This document shows positions 16,365 through 24,270 of a stretch of DNA of 64,000 nt, in pieces. The DNA is taken from the NCBI RefSeq assembly GCF_010727475.1, contig NZ_AP022567.1, positions 5,208,001 to 5,272,000 on the forward strand. The letters are read 5' to 3'. Position 1 is the first letter of the stretch. Every line of letters begins with the position of its first letter. Under the pieces are notes generated by a model, which had not been told where the DNA came from, ran no database searches, and was given only the letters and a program-made list of their open reading frames with translations. A program made the position numbers and the translations under genes. Source of the stretch: Mycolicibacterium mageritense (GTDB lineage Bacteria; Actinomycetota; Actinomycetes; Mycobacteriales; Mycobacteriaceae).

Positions 16365-17665
16365 CCCGAGCAGGCATGTGTCTGGCCCTGTCCGTCCTGG
16401 TGCTCGGCGCAACGATGGCTGGTTGCACCGAGAACGACAACCGGGCCGAGCCGCCGTCCAGCTCGGAAGCGGCTGCACCACAGTCGAAGTGCCGCCAACT
16501 CGATGCCTCGCTGCAGTGGCACGAAGGCGTCCGGGAGTTCCTGCAGAAGACCATCGACGCGAACAGCACCTGCACCGGGACCGCACCCGCGCAGGCGCGC
16601 AAGGTGGCGATCTTCGACTGGGACAACACCGTGGTCAAGAACGACATCGGCTATGGGACCAACTTCTACATGCTGGCCAACGACCTGATCCTGCAGCCCC
16701 CCAACCAGGATTGGCACCAGACCAGCCGGTACCTGACCGACGCCGGAGCCAACGCACTCACCGCGGCGTGCGGCACCGACGTACCGGCCGGCAAGCCGCT
16801 GCCGACCAGCACCAACACCAAGTGCGCCGACGAGATCCTGTCGATCCTCGATGACGAAACCACCTCCGGGAAAGCCGCTTTCGCGGGCTACGACGAACGG
16901 CGGATGACCGGCGCATACGCCTGGGGCGCCGCGCTGTCGGCGGGTTACAGTGCCGACGAATTGGCCGGTTTCGCGGGGAAGATGAAGGAGCAGAACCTCG
17001 CCGCCCCAGTCGGTGCCACGCAGAAGATCGGCACCAAGGACATGGACGGCTACATCCGCGTCTACCCCCAGATCAAGGATCTCATCGGAACCCTGCAGGC
17101 ACACGGTGTCGACACGTGGGTGGTCTCGGCGTCGCCGGAGCCGATCGTGAAGGTGTGGGCACCCGAGGCCGGAATCAATCCCGATCACGTCATCGGGGTG
17201 CGCAACGTCTATGACGGAGCGGGCAAGCAGACGGCGCACCTGGTCGGCTGCGGTGGTGTGCCCGACGGCGACGATTCGGTGATCACCTACATCGACGGCA
17301 AGCGCTGCTGGGCCAACCAGGGAATCTTCGGCGTCACCGGTCCCGCGGCCTTCGATCAGCTGCCGGCCGACCGTCGACAGATCCTCGGTGCGGGCGATTC
17401 CGTCACCGACGTCACCTTTGTCGGTGACGCGACCGTGGCCTCGCTCGTGATCAACCGCAACAAACCCGAACTCATGTGCCGGGCGTACGACGGATTGTTC
17501 ACATCCGGCGGCACGTGGGCGGTGAACGAGATGTTCATCGATCCGCTCCCGCAACACGCGCCCTACGAGTGCGCGACCGCCTTCACCGAGTCCGACGGGG
17601 CGAAGGGCCCCGTGCTGAAGCCAGACGGGAAGCCCATCCCGAACCAGTTCGACAGCGTCTACTGA
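16361..17665 (+). CDS. HAD-family phosphatase lipoprotein, probable phosphorylcholine phosphatase
   Basis: From ATG 16361 (ATGA overlap with the permease) the protein is 434 residues. A lipoprotein signal ends in VLGATMAGC with Cys22 as lipid anchor, so the enzyme should face outward. HAD motif I is FDWDNT (Asp86, Asp88), a Ser motif lies in WVVSASPEP, and GDSVTD is the acidic motif. Pseudomonas PchP, which splits phosphorylcholine into choline and phosphate, is a HAD enzyme of the same style. Located next to choline oxidase, this would supply choline at the cell surface. Specificity is inferred. Confidence 0.75.
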   Translation: MTRAGMCLALSVLVLGATMAGCTENDNRAEPPSSSEAAAPQSKCRQLDASLQWHEGVREFLQKTIDANSTCTGTAPAQARKVAIFDWDNTVVKNDIGYGTNFYMLANDLILQPPNQDWHQTSRYLTDAGANALTAACGTDVPAGKPLPTSTNTKCADEILSILDDETTSGKAAFAGYDERRMTGAYAWGAALSAGYSADELAGFAGKMKEQNLAAPVGATQKIGTKDMDGYIRVYPQIKDLIGTLQAHGVDTWVVSASPEPIVKVWAPEAGINPDHVIGVRNVYDGAGKQTAHLVGCGGVPDGDDSVITYIDGKRCWANQGIFGVTGPAAFDQLPADRRQILGAGDSVTDVTFVGDATVASLVINRNKPELMCRAYDGLFTSGGTWAVNEMFIDPLPQHAPYECATAFTESDGAKGPVLKPDGKPIPNQFDSVY

Positions 17666-17710
17666 CGCCAATCTCGTTTCACCAGTCCATTTTCAAGGAG
17701 TTGATCCATC

Positions 17711-19285
17711 ATGGCCGACACTCAACCGGTACCGAACTCGACCTACGACTACGTGGTGGCCGGCGGCGGCACCGCTGGCTGCATCGTCGCCGCTCGACTG
17801 TCGGAGGATCCGAACGTCACGGTGTGCCTGCTGGAGGCCGGTCCGTCGGATGTGGATGACCGCAACATCCTCGAACTCGCGGCGTGGATGCACCTGCTGG
17901 ACTCGGGTTACGACTGGGACTACCCGGTCGAGCCGCAGGAGAAGGGAAACTCGTTCATGCGCCACGCCCGCGCGAAGGTGCTGGGCGGCTGCTCTTCCCA
18001 CAACTCGTGTATCGCGTTCTGGCCGCCCGCGGAGGGGCTGGACGAGTGGGTGAAGATGGGTGCGACCGGTTGGAGCGCCGCCGAGATCCTGCCGCTGGTG
18101 GCAAGGGTCGAGAACAACGACGCCCCAGGCGATTTCCACGGCCGCACCGGTCCGGTGCGGTTGCGTGACGTGCCGCCCAACGACCCGTGCGGCGCTGCCG
18201 TGCTGGAGGCCGCGGCCATGGTCGGGATGCCCACGGTGGCGTTCAACCGGGGCGAAACGGTGCGCAACGGCGCCGGCTGGTTCCAGATCAACGCCGGCGA
18301 GGACGGCACCAGGATGTCGTCGTCGCATGCCTATCTGCACCCCATCCTGGGCAAGCGGCCCAATCTCGATGTCCGCACGGGCTGCTGGGTCTCGGAGATC
18401 CTCTTCGACGACCAGAACAACGCCACCGGTGTGCGCTACCAGCGACCCGACCTCACCGGGTACGACACGGTGGCGGCGAGCCGCGAGGTGATCGTCACCG
18501 CCGGTGCCATCGACACTCCGAAGCTGCTGATGCTTTCGGGAATCGGTCCGGCCGAGCACCTTCGCGAGTTCGGCATCGCGGTGCGCACGGACTCGCCGGG
18601 AGTGGGTTCGAACCTCGACGACCACGTCGAGGGGCTGGTGTTCTGGGAGGCCTCGCAGCCCATGGTGCGCACGTCCACCCAATGGTGGGAGATCGGCCTG
18701 TTCACCACGGTCGATCCCGGTGTCTCGCAGCCGGATCTGATGATGCACTACGGCAGCGTCCCGTTCGACATGAACACGCTGCGGCACGGCTATCCGACCA
18801 CCGACAACGGTTTCTGCCTGACACCCAATGTCACGCAGGGGCATTCGCGCGGGACCGTGCGCCTGCGCAGCCGCGACTTCCGGGACCGGCCGAAGGTCGA
18901 CCCGCGGTACTTCACCGATCCCGACGGCTACGACGAACGCATCATGCTCACCGGTGTGAAGCTCGCGCGCAAAATCGCCGAGCAGCCGCCGCTGCGTGCG
19001 TGGGTGGCCCGCGAGCTTGCTCCGGGCCCCGACGCCGTCACGGACGACGAGCTGCTCGACTACATCCATCGCACCCACAACACCGTGTACCACCCGGCGG
19101 GTACGGCCCGCATGGGTGCTGTCGACGACCCGATGGCGGTCCTCGATCCGCAGCTGCGGGTCAAGGGCGTGTCGGGGCTACGGGTCGTCGACGCCTCGGC
19201 GATGCCGAAGCTGCCCGCGGTGAATCCGAACATCACCGTGATGACGATGGCGGAGAAATGCGTCGATCTGCTTCGCACGACCTGA
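17711..19285 (+). CDS. codA: Choline oxidase (GMC flavoprotein)
   Basis: The 524-residue protein has the GMC FAD motif VVAGGGTAGCIVAARL and is very similar, as I recall it, to Arthrobacter choline oxidase: GYDWDYPVEPQEKGNSFMRH, GGCSSHNSCIAFW with His97 (equivalent to flavinylated His99), STQWWEIG, MMHYGSVPFDMNTLRHGYPT, the catalytic HPAGTARMG and the final NPNITVM. It oxidises choline to betaine aldehyde and on to glycine betaine using O2. AAGGAG lies before the ATG. It ends the betB operon. The older label choline dehydrogenase (BetA) is possible, but the active-site context fits the oxidase. Confidence 0.9.
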   Translation: MADTQPVPNSTYDYVVAGGGTAGCIVAARLSEDPNVTVCLLEAGPSDVDDRNILELAAWMHLLDSGYDWDYPVEPQEKGNSFMRHARAKVLGGCSSHNSCIAFWPPAEGLDEWVKMGATGWSAAEILPLVARVENNDAPGDFHGRTGPVRLRDVPPNDPCGAAVLEAAAMVGMPTVAFNRGETVRNGAGWFQINAGEDGTRMSSSHAYLHPILGKRPNLDVRTGCWVSEILFDDQNNATGVRYQRPDLTGYDTVAASREVIVTAGAIDTPKLLMLSGIGPAEHLREFGIAVRTDSPGVGSNLDDHVEGLVFWEASQPMVRTSTQWWEIGLFTTVDPGVSQPDLMMHYGSVPFDMNTLRHGYPTTDNGFCLTPNVTQGHSRGTVRLRSRDFRDRPKVDPRYFTDPDGYDERIMLTGVKLARKIAEQPPLRAWVARELAPGPDAVTDDELLDYIHRTHNTVYHPAGTARMGAVDDPMAVLDPQLRVKGVSGLRVVDASAMPKLPAVNPNITVMTMAEKCVDLLRTT

Positions 19286-19304
19286 TATCAGGCACGATGG
19301 CTGG

Positions 19305-21149
19305 GTGACTGCATCTTCTGGATCCGCCGGGGTGCTGACGGCCTTCCTGGGCGCGCATCCGCCGTTCCAGACCGCCAGCGATGCCGAGCTACGCGAGCTC
19401 GCGGCGGCCTCGTCGCTGGAACACCACGGCGCGGGGGCGGTGATAGCGGACTTCTCCCGGCAGGTGCCCGACGACATCTGGATGGTCCACACGGGGTCGG
19501 TGTCCCTGCAGGGGGCCGACGATGGACAGGTGTTCGACACCATCGAGCCGGGCGGCATATTCGGCTACGTCGCGATGCTGACCGGTGGTGGTATCGAATT
19601 CCTCGCCCGCGCAACAGAACCCACGACTGTCATCCGGCTGCCGGGGGAACTGGTACGAGCGCAGTTCGCCAAGCCGGCCGGGCTTCGGTTCCTGGCGTCG
19701 TCCGCCACGCCGCCCACGCAGGCGCGCCTGGTGGTCGCGAGCGATTCGCGACCGGTGGGTGAACTCGTGCGAGGGGATGTGCTGATCGTCGAACCTGGCG
19801 TGTCGGTGCGTGATGCCGTCGTGCAGATGACCGAACGGCGGGTGTCGTATGCCCTGATCCGGCTGCGCGACGGCGGAATCGGCATCTTCACCGACCGTGA
19901 CCTGCGCTCGCGCGTGGTCGCCGCGGGACTGCCGGTCACCGTGGCCATCTCCGAGGTGATGAGCGCGCCCGCACAAACCGTGACGGCCGACCGGACCGCG
20001 GAGACGGTGTTGCTCGACATGCTCGAGCGCGGTCTGCGGCATATGCCGGTGACCTCGCCGCGCGGCGACGTGGTCGGGGTGCTCGAAGACGCCGACCTGC
20101 TCGCGGCGTCGGCGCGGCAGAGTTTCGTACTGCGCCGGGCGATCGCGCAGGCGCCAGACGCCGCGGCACTCCAACTGCTCGGCCGCGACGTCACGCAGAT
20201 CGCAGTGAATCTCTTCCGCAACGGGACCAAGGCCTCGGCCGCCAGTAGCATCGCGTCGATCGTGCTGGATGCGCTGGTACGCAAGGCACTTGAGTTGGCG
20301 CTGGCAGAGGCAGCGCCGAGGCCCACCCACGAGCAGTTCGCCTGGCTGACCCTCGGCAGCATCGCGCGCCGCGAGGCCATGCCCTCATCGGACGTCGACA
20401 GTGCGCTCAGTTGGAGCGACGCCTGCGACGCCGAGTGCGCGCAACTGCGCTCCGTGGCGGCCCGCACGCACGCGATCCTCGACGGCTGCGGCCTGCCCGC
20501 CGACACCAACGGCGCGGTCGCCTCGAAGATGGCGTTCGCCAGGTCGGCTTCCGATTGGGCCCGCGCAGCTCAGGGTTGGCTCGATGATCCGTTGCGCGGC
20601 AAGGGTTTGATCCTGTCATCGTTGTTGATCGACGGCCGCGTGGTATGGGGCGATGCCGCGCTGCACACGGTTCCCAAGGTGTTCCGCAGGATGCGCGACG
20701 CACACCCGAACGCGCTGCGGCTGCAGTTGCTGGACGCCCTGTCCGGCAAGGTTCGCACGTGGTCGCTGCGTGATGTGCTGTCGCGCCGCGGCGGCACCTT
20801 CGATCTGAAGACCCATGCTGTGACGCCGATCGTCAACCTCGCGCGGTGGGGTGGTCTCACGGCCGATGTGACGTCGGCCTCCACCCCGGCCCGGCTCGCC
20901 GCGGCGGCCGGCAGCGGGGCGCTGACCGACCGCGACTCCCGCACGCTCACCGAGGTTTTCGTGATGCTGCAGCGCATCAGGATGGCGCATCAGGTCGATC
21001 TGATCGCCGACGGTCATGTTCCCAACGATGTGGTCACCATCGGTGAGTTGTCACCGCTGAACCGCAGTCTGCTCGGTGACGGCCTGCGGGAGATCGCCGC
21101 GGTGCAGCGCCGGGCCAGGCACACCGGAACCCATCCGGTCCTCGGCTGA
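19305..21149 (+). CDS. cNMP-binding/CBS/DUF294 nucleotidyltransferase-like signalling protein
   Basis: In the 614 residues I see a cyclic-nucleotide-binding-like domain (about 15-125), two CBS motifs (about 155-270) and a DUF294 nucleotidyltransferase domain with GS at 351-352 and SSDVDSAL (Asp363, Asp365), then a substrate-binding C-terminal half. Such proteins are predicted nucleotide-sensing nucleotidyltransferases; a target is not known. The GTG starts 19 bases after choline oxidase and could be cotranscribed. The catalytic half is paralogous to the protein at 27680-28690. It is convergent with an exonuclease gene, a pairing seen for this family in other bacteria. Confidence 0.82.
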   Translation: MTASSGSAGVLTAFLGAHPPFQTASDAELRELAAASSLEHHGAGAVIADFSRQVPDDIWMVHTGSVSLQGADDGQVFDTIEPGGIFGYVAMLTGGGIEFLARATEPTTVIRLPGELVRAQFAKPAGLRFLASSATPPTQARLVVASDSRPVGELVRGDVLIVEPGVSVRDAVVQMTERRVSYALIRLRDGGIGIFTDRDLRSRVVAAGLPVTVAISEVMSAPAQTVTADRTAETVLLDMLERGLRHMPVTSPRGDVVGVLEDADLLAASARQSFVLRRAIAQAPDAAALQLLGRDVTQIAVNLFRNGTKASAASSIASIVLDALVRKALELALAEAAPRPTHEQFAWLTLGSIARREAMPSSDVDSALSWSDACDAECAQLRSVAARTHAILDGCGLPADTNGAVASKMAFARSASDWARAAQGWLDDPLRGKGLILSSLLIDGRVVWGDAALHTVPKVFRRMRDAHPNALRLQLLDALSGKVRTWSLRDVLSRRGGTFDLKTHAVTPIVNLARWGGLTADVTSASTPARLAAAAGSGALTDRDSRTLTEVFVMLQRIRMAHQVDLIADGHVPNDVVTIGELSPLNRSLLGDGLREIAAVQRRARHTGTHPVLG

Positions 21150-21161
21150 CGTCCGGCACGG

Positions 21162-21737
21162 TTACCGCGACACCTGGTTGACCAGGCGGGCATCCAGATT
21201 GTCGTACCAGCGCATCGCCCAGCGGGCGTCGCCAAGCGCGGTATGGCGGTGACCGGCACCCGGGGGACGGACGCCGCACTGCTGGGACAGCCGTGCACAG
21301 TCCGTTTCCGGTGTGCGGCCGTACTTCCGGATGATGCGCGCCGCCATGGGAACGACGTCGATGACGTCAGGGCACCACTGCGGCGTCAGGCGGTGGCGGG
21401 CCAGCATTCTCGTCAGACAGAATGTGTCGAAGCTGGGCACAACGCCGACGATCGTTGCGCCCGAAGTCCACTCGCGCACGATCACCGCGGCGTCGCGTTC
21501 GCGGTACACCGACGGCAGGCGGATGGACCCGTACACGACCTGAGGGTGGCGACTCGAGAATCGGCTGACGCGCAGGCCGGCGGGTTCGGCCGCGTCGAGG
21601 TCGAGATCGGCCAGGTCGATGTAGAGCACGGTCCGGGTGTCGCCTGTGTCGTCGCGACGGATCAGGGCGATCTCCCAGGGTTGCCGGTCGGTGTGCAGGC
21701 CCGTCGTCTCCGTATCGAGGAAGACCAGAGGACGCAT
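21162..21737 (-). CDS. DnaQ-like 3'-5' exonuclease (DEDDh type)
   Basis: The 191-residue protein opens FLDTETTG (Asp8, Glu10), the exonuclease I motif, followed by a central Asp (VVPSFDTFCLTR) and the final HTALGDARW with the DEDDh histidine and aspartate. It would trim DNA or RNA 3' ends. It stands alone on the minus strand, convergent with the DUF294 protein and 12 bases from it. A substrate cannot be deduced. Confidence 0.85.
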   Translation of the reverse strand: MRPLVFLDTETTGLHTDRQPWEIALIRRDDTGDTRTVLYIDLADLDLDAAEPAGLRVSRFSSRHPQVVYGSIRLPSVYRERDAAVIVREWTSGATIVGVVPSFDTFCLTRMLARHRLTPQWCPDVIDVVPMAARIIRKYGRTPETDCARLSQQCGVRPPGAGHRHTALGDARWAMRWYDNLDARLVNQVSR

Positions 21738-21799
21738 CTCGGCAGCCTATCGTCGGCGGGTGGCTCGGCGGCCCGGTTCAGTGGAGTTGGGCAAGACGG

Positions 21800-23629
21800 T
21801 CACTGCGCGACGCCTGCGGGCGCGACGGGGGTGGCGACCACGTGGGTGACGGGGATGGTGGGGTGGTCGGTGCGGGCCCGGTCTACCACGTCGAAGCGAT
21901 GCCACACCGACAGTTCGTCGGGCAGTGTCGCGATCACGATCTGATCGGGGTGGAAGCTGTCCACAGCGTCGGACAGGGCGCGCAGCGGGCGGAAATCGCC
22001 GCGGACGCCATCGGCGTCGAGTCCCTCGGCGCGCAGTACCCCGAGGGTGTGGTCGAGCCGGTCTTGGGCGGCCTGTTGCGTGGCTTCCCACACGTCGAGG
22101 GGGCCGTGGGTGGCTGCGGCTCCGGTCTCGATCGGGCTGTCGGGGACGACGACGAGATACTTCGCGGTGCGTGCGGTGTTGATGTCGTGAAGTTCGGCGA
22201 CCAGTTCATCGGATGCGGGGGTTTCGTTGGCCAGCACCAGAACCCGGGTTGCCGGAGCCTGCGGCACCGCGCTCTCGACATGGGGACGGCGGTTGATCAC
22301 CCACCGGTTGACCAGGTACAGCGCGATCACCACGACCCACGACAACAGGCTCAGCACCAGTTGGGACCGGGAATCAGCGCGGATGCCCATCTGGGCGAGG
22401 ATGGCCATGATGGCCAGCACCGTGAACACCGACAGGACGGGGAACATCCACATCTTCACCCGTAGCTGCGCCGACCCGTTGCGATACCGCAGTACCACCT
22501 GCGAGATGCCGATCAGGCAGTACACGAACAGGATGACCGCGCCACTGGAGTTGAGCAGGAACGCGAACACTGTGTCGGGTGAGACCGCGGCGGCGATGAC
22601 ACACAGGAACCCGATGACCGATGACGCCAGGATCGCGACCGCGGGCACACCGCGGCGCGTGACGCGGACGAGCTGCTGCGGCGCTTCCCGGCGCGCGGCC
22701 AGGACGAACAACATGCGCGACGCGGTGTACATGCCGGAATTCAGGCAGCTGAGCACGGCGGTGAGCACGACGGCGTTCATGACGTGGTCGGCATACGGCA
22801 GGCCCATGTCGCTGAACGCCGCGACGTACGGTGAGGCTGCGACGGTGTCGTCGTTCCACGGCACGATGGTCACGAGCAGGAACATCGAGCCGACGTAGAA
22901 GATCGCGATGCGCGCGATCACGGAGTTGGCGGCCTTGGCCACGGCACGTTCGGGATTGTGTGATTCGGCCGCGGCGATCGTGGCCACCTCGGCGCCGGTC
23001 ATCGAGAAGATCACCGTGACGATCGCCGCGGTGATGGCCCAGCCGCCGTTGGGCAGGAAGCCGCCGTGCGCGGTGAGGTTGGAGAAGTCCATCGACCTGC
23101 CGGGCCACAGCCCGAGGACGTAGGCGCCGCCGATCGTGAGAAAGAGCACGATCGCAGCGACTTTGATTCCGGCGAACCAGAATTCGAACTCACCGAACGA
23201 CGAGACCGACAGCAGGTTGGACACCGTCATCGCGGTCAGCAGGATCAGCGAGCACAGCCACAGCGGGATGCCGGGGATCCAGTACTGGACGATCTTGGCT
23301 CCGGCGATGGCCTCGAATCCGACGATGATGACCCAGAAGTACCAGTACAGCCAGCCGACTGAGAAGCCGGCCCACGAACCGAGCGCGTTGCGCGCGTAGT
23401 CGGCGAACGAGCCCGTGGACGGATCGGCCACCGCCATTTCTGCGAGCATCCGCATCACCATGATGACCAGGAATCCGCACAGCGCGTACGGGATGAACGC
23501 GGCCGGGCCGGTGGCATGAATCACCACACCCGACCCGACGAACAGTCCGGCACCGATGACGCCCCCGATGGCGATCATCCGGAGTTGCCGTTCGCTGAGC
23601 CCCTTTTTCAGGCCCGGTGCTGCACCCAT
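21800..23629 (-). CDS. Amino acid permease (APC/AAT type) with extra cytosolic C-terminal domain
   Basis: The 609-residue protein starts at ATG 23629 after AAGGAGAT. About 12 membrane helices follow IAIGGVIGAGLFVGSG, the amino acid permease signature of the GabP/AnsP type. Beyond about residue 450 there is a soluble tail of about 160 residues with VLVLANETP and HPDQIVIATLPDELS, like a universal-stress-protein/nucleotide-binding fold. A CTGATACATCAG palindrome 116 bases upstream links the gene to the betaine island regulon. Substrate is unknown; an intermediate such as sarcosine or glycine would fit. Confidence 0.83.
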   Translation of the reverse strand: MGAAPGLKKGLSERQLRMIAIGGVIGAGLFVGSGVVIHATGPAAFIPYALCGFLVIMVMRMLAEMAVADPSTGSFADYARNALGSWAGFSVGWLYWYFWVIIVGFEAIAGAKIVQYWIPGIPLWLCSLILLTAMTVSNLLSVSSFGEFEFWFAGIKVAAIVLFLTIGGAYVLGLWPGRSMDFSNLTAHGGFLPNGGWAITAAIVTVIFSMTGAEVATIAAAESHNPERAVAKAANSVIARIAIFYVGSMFLLVTIVPWNDDTVAASPYVAAFSDMGLPYADHVMNAVVLTAVLSCLNSGMYTASRMLFVLAARREAPQQLVRVTRRGVPAVAILASSVIGFLCVIAAAVSPDTVFAFLLNSSGAVILFVYCLIGISQVVLRYRNGSAQLRVKMWMFPVLSVFTVLAIMAILAQMGIRADSRSQLVLSLLSWVVVIALYLVNRWVINRRPHVESAVPQAPATRVLVLANETPASDELVAELHDINTARTAKYLVVVPDSPIETGAAATHGPLDVWEATQQAAQDRLDHTLGVLRAEGLDADGVRGDFRPLRALSDAVDSFHPDQIVIATLPDELSVWHRFDVVDRARTDHPTIPVTHVVATPVAPAGVAQ

Positions 23630-23744
23630 GGCGGATCTCCTTCGTCTGCGGGCCTCGGGGCCGTGAAGTGCCGCGGTGGCGTCAGTCGCGCCCCGGACTC
23701 GTCTGGTGACGGGCCTGCTCCGAGACCTGAACAGATGGCATACA

Positions 23745-23758
23745 ACTGATACATCAGT
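23745..23758. promoter_or_regulatory. CTGATATATCAG family site 6, upstream of the permease
   Basis: ACTGATACATCAGT is an inverted repeat with six-base arms around AC. Its core TGATACATCA differs from TGATATATCA at one base. It lies 116 bases upstream of the permease ATG, far from the other sites. Confidence 0.5.
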
Positions 23759-23883
23759 CATATACTGTAATCTGGCTCACGTTCGATGGCTACTGAATCT
23801 GCCTGGGAACGAGCTGGGAACACGGCGCCTGCCTGGGGATAACCCCGGGGCGGCCCCGTCGAGGCGTGGGGCACACTTTGCGG

Positions 23884-24270
23884 ATGGACGCCAATACCGA
23901 GGACGCCGAGCACCTGGAGAAGCGACTCGTCATCAGGATCAACGCCAACACCAAGATGTCCCGCGGCAAGGCGGCCGCGCATGCCGTCCACGCCGCGCTC
24001 AAGCTGTACGGAATCGATCACCATCACCCGGTGATCGTCATCGGTGGAAAGCCCGACGAGATCCTCGCCCAGACCGTGCACGTGCGCGATGCCGGCCGGA
24101 CCGAGCTCGAACCCGGAACGCTGACGGCGGGGGCGAGCTGGGAATGGAAAAGCGGCGGGGAAGTGACCGCCGCCCTTCATGCGATTTGCTCTCCTGCGGA
24201 AGGTGTTCCGAGGGTTGTGTGGAGATGGTCGCGGAGCTCGCGGATGTCACCGTCGAGCAGTGCGAGGTAG
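23884..24270 (+). CDS. Peptidyl-tRNA hydrolase 2-like protein
   Basis: From ATG 23884 the product is about 128 residues. The first 90 match the Pth2 fold: RLVIRINANTKMSRGKAAAH with the catalytic-site KMSxGKxAAH pattern, and VHVRDAGRTELEPGT. Pth2 is known from archaea and eukaryotes, and in scattered bacteria. After LEPGTLT the sequence departs from the usual Pth2 ending, and the last 94 bases overlap the convergent monooxygenase gene, so the C-terminus may be divergent or degenerate. GTG 23866 is an alternative start; neither has a clear ribosome site. Confidence 0.65.
   Translation: MDANTEDAEHLEKRLVIRINANTKMSRGKAAAHAVHAALKLYGIDHHHPVIVIGGKPDEILAQTVHVRDAGRTELEPGTLTAGASWEWKSGGEVTAALHAICSPAEGVPRVVWRWSRSSRMSPSSSAR

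Noticed and set aside
13530..16586. A 1018-codon open frame on the minus strand across betB and the permease
   Set aside because: It is antisense to two proteins with intact family motifs, has arginine/aspartate/histidine-rich low-complexity content typical of high-GC shadow frames and matches no known family.
19281..19292. CCTGATATCAGG palindrome at the choline oxidase stop as a further regulon site
   Set aside because: It is two bases shorter than CTGATATATCAG, so the half-site spacing differs, and it lies at the end of a gene in the middle of a run of plus-strand genes.
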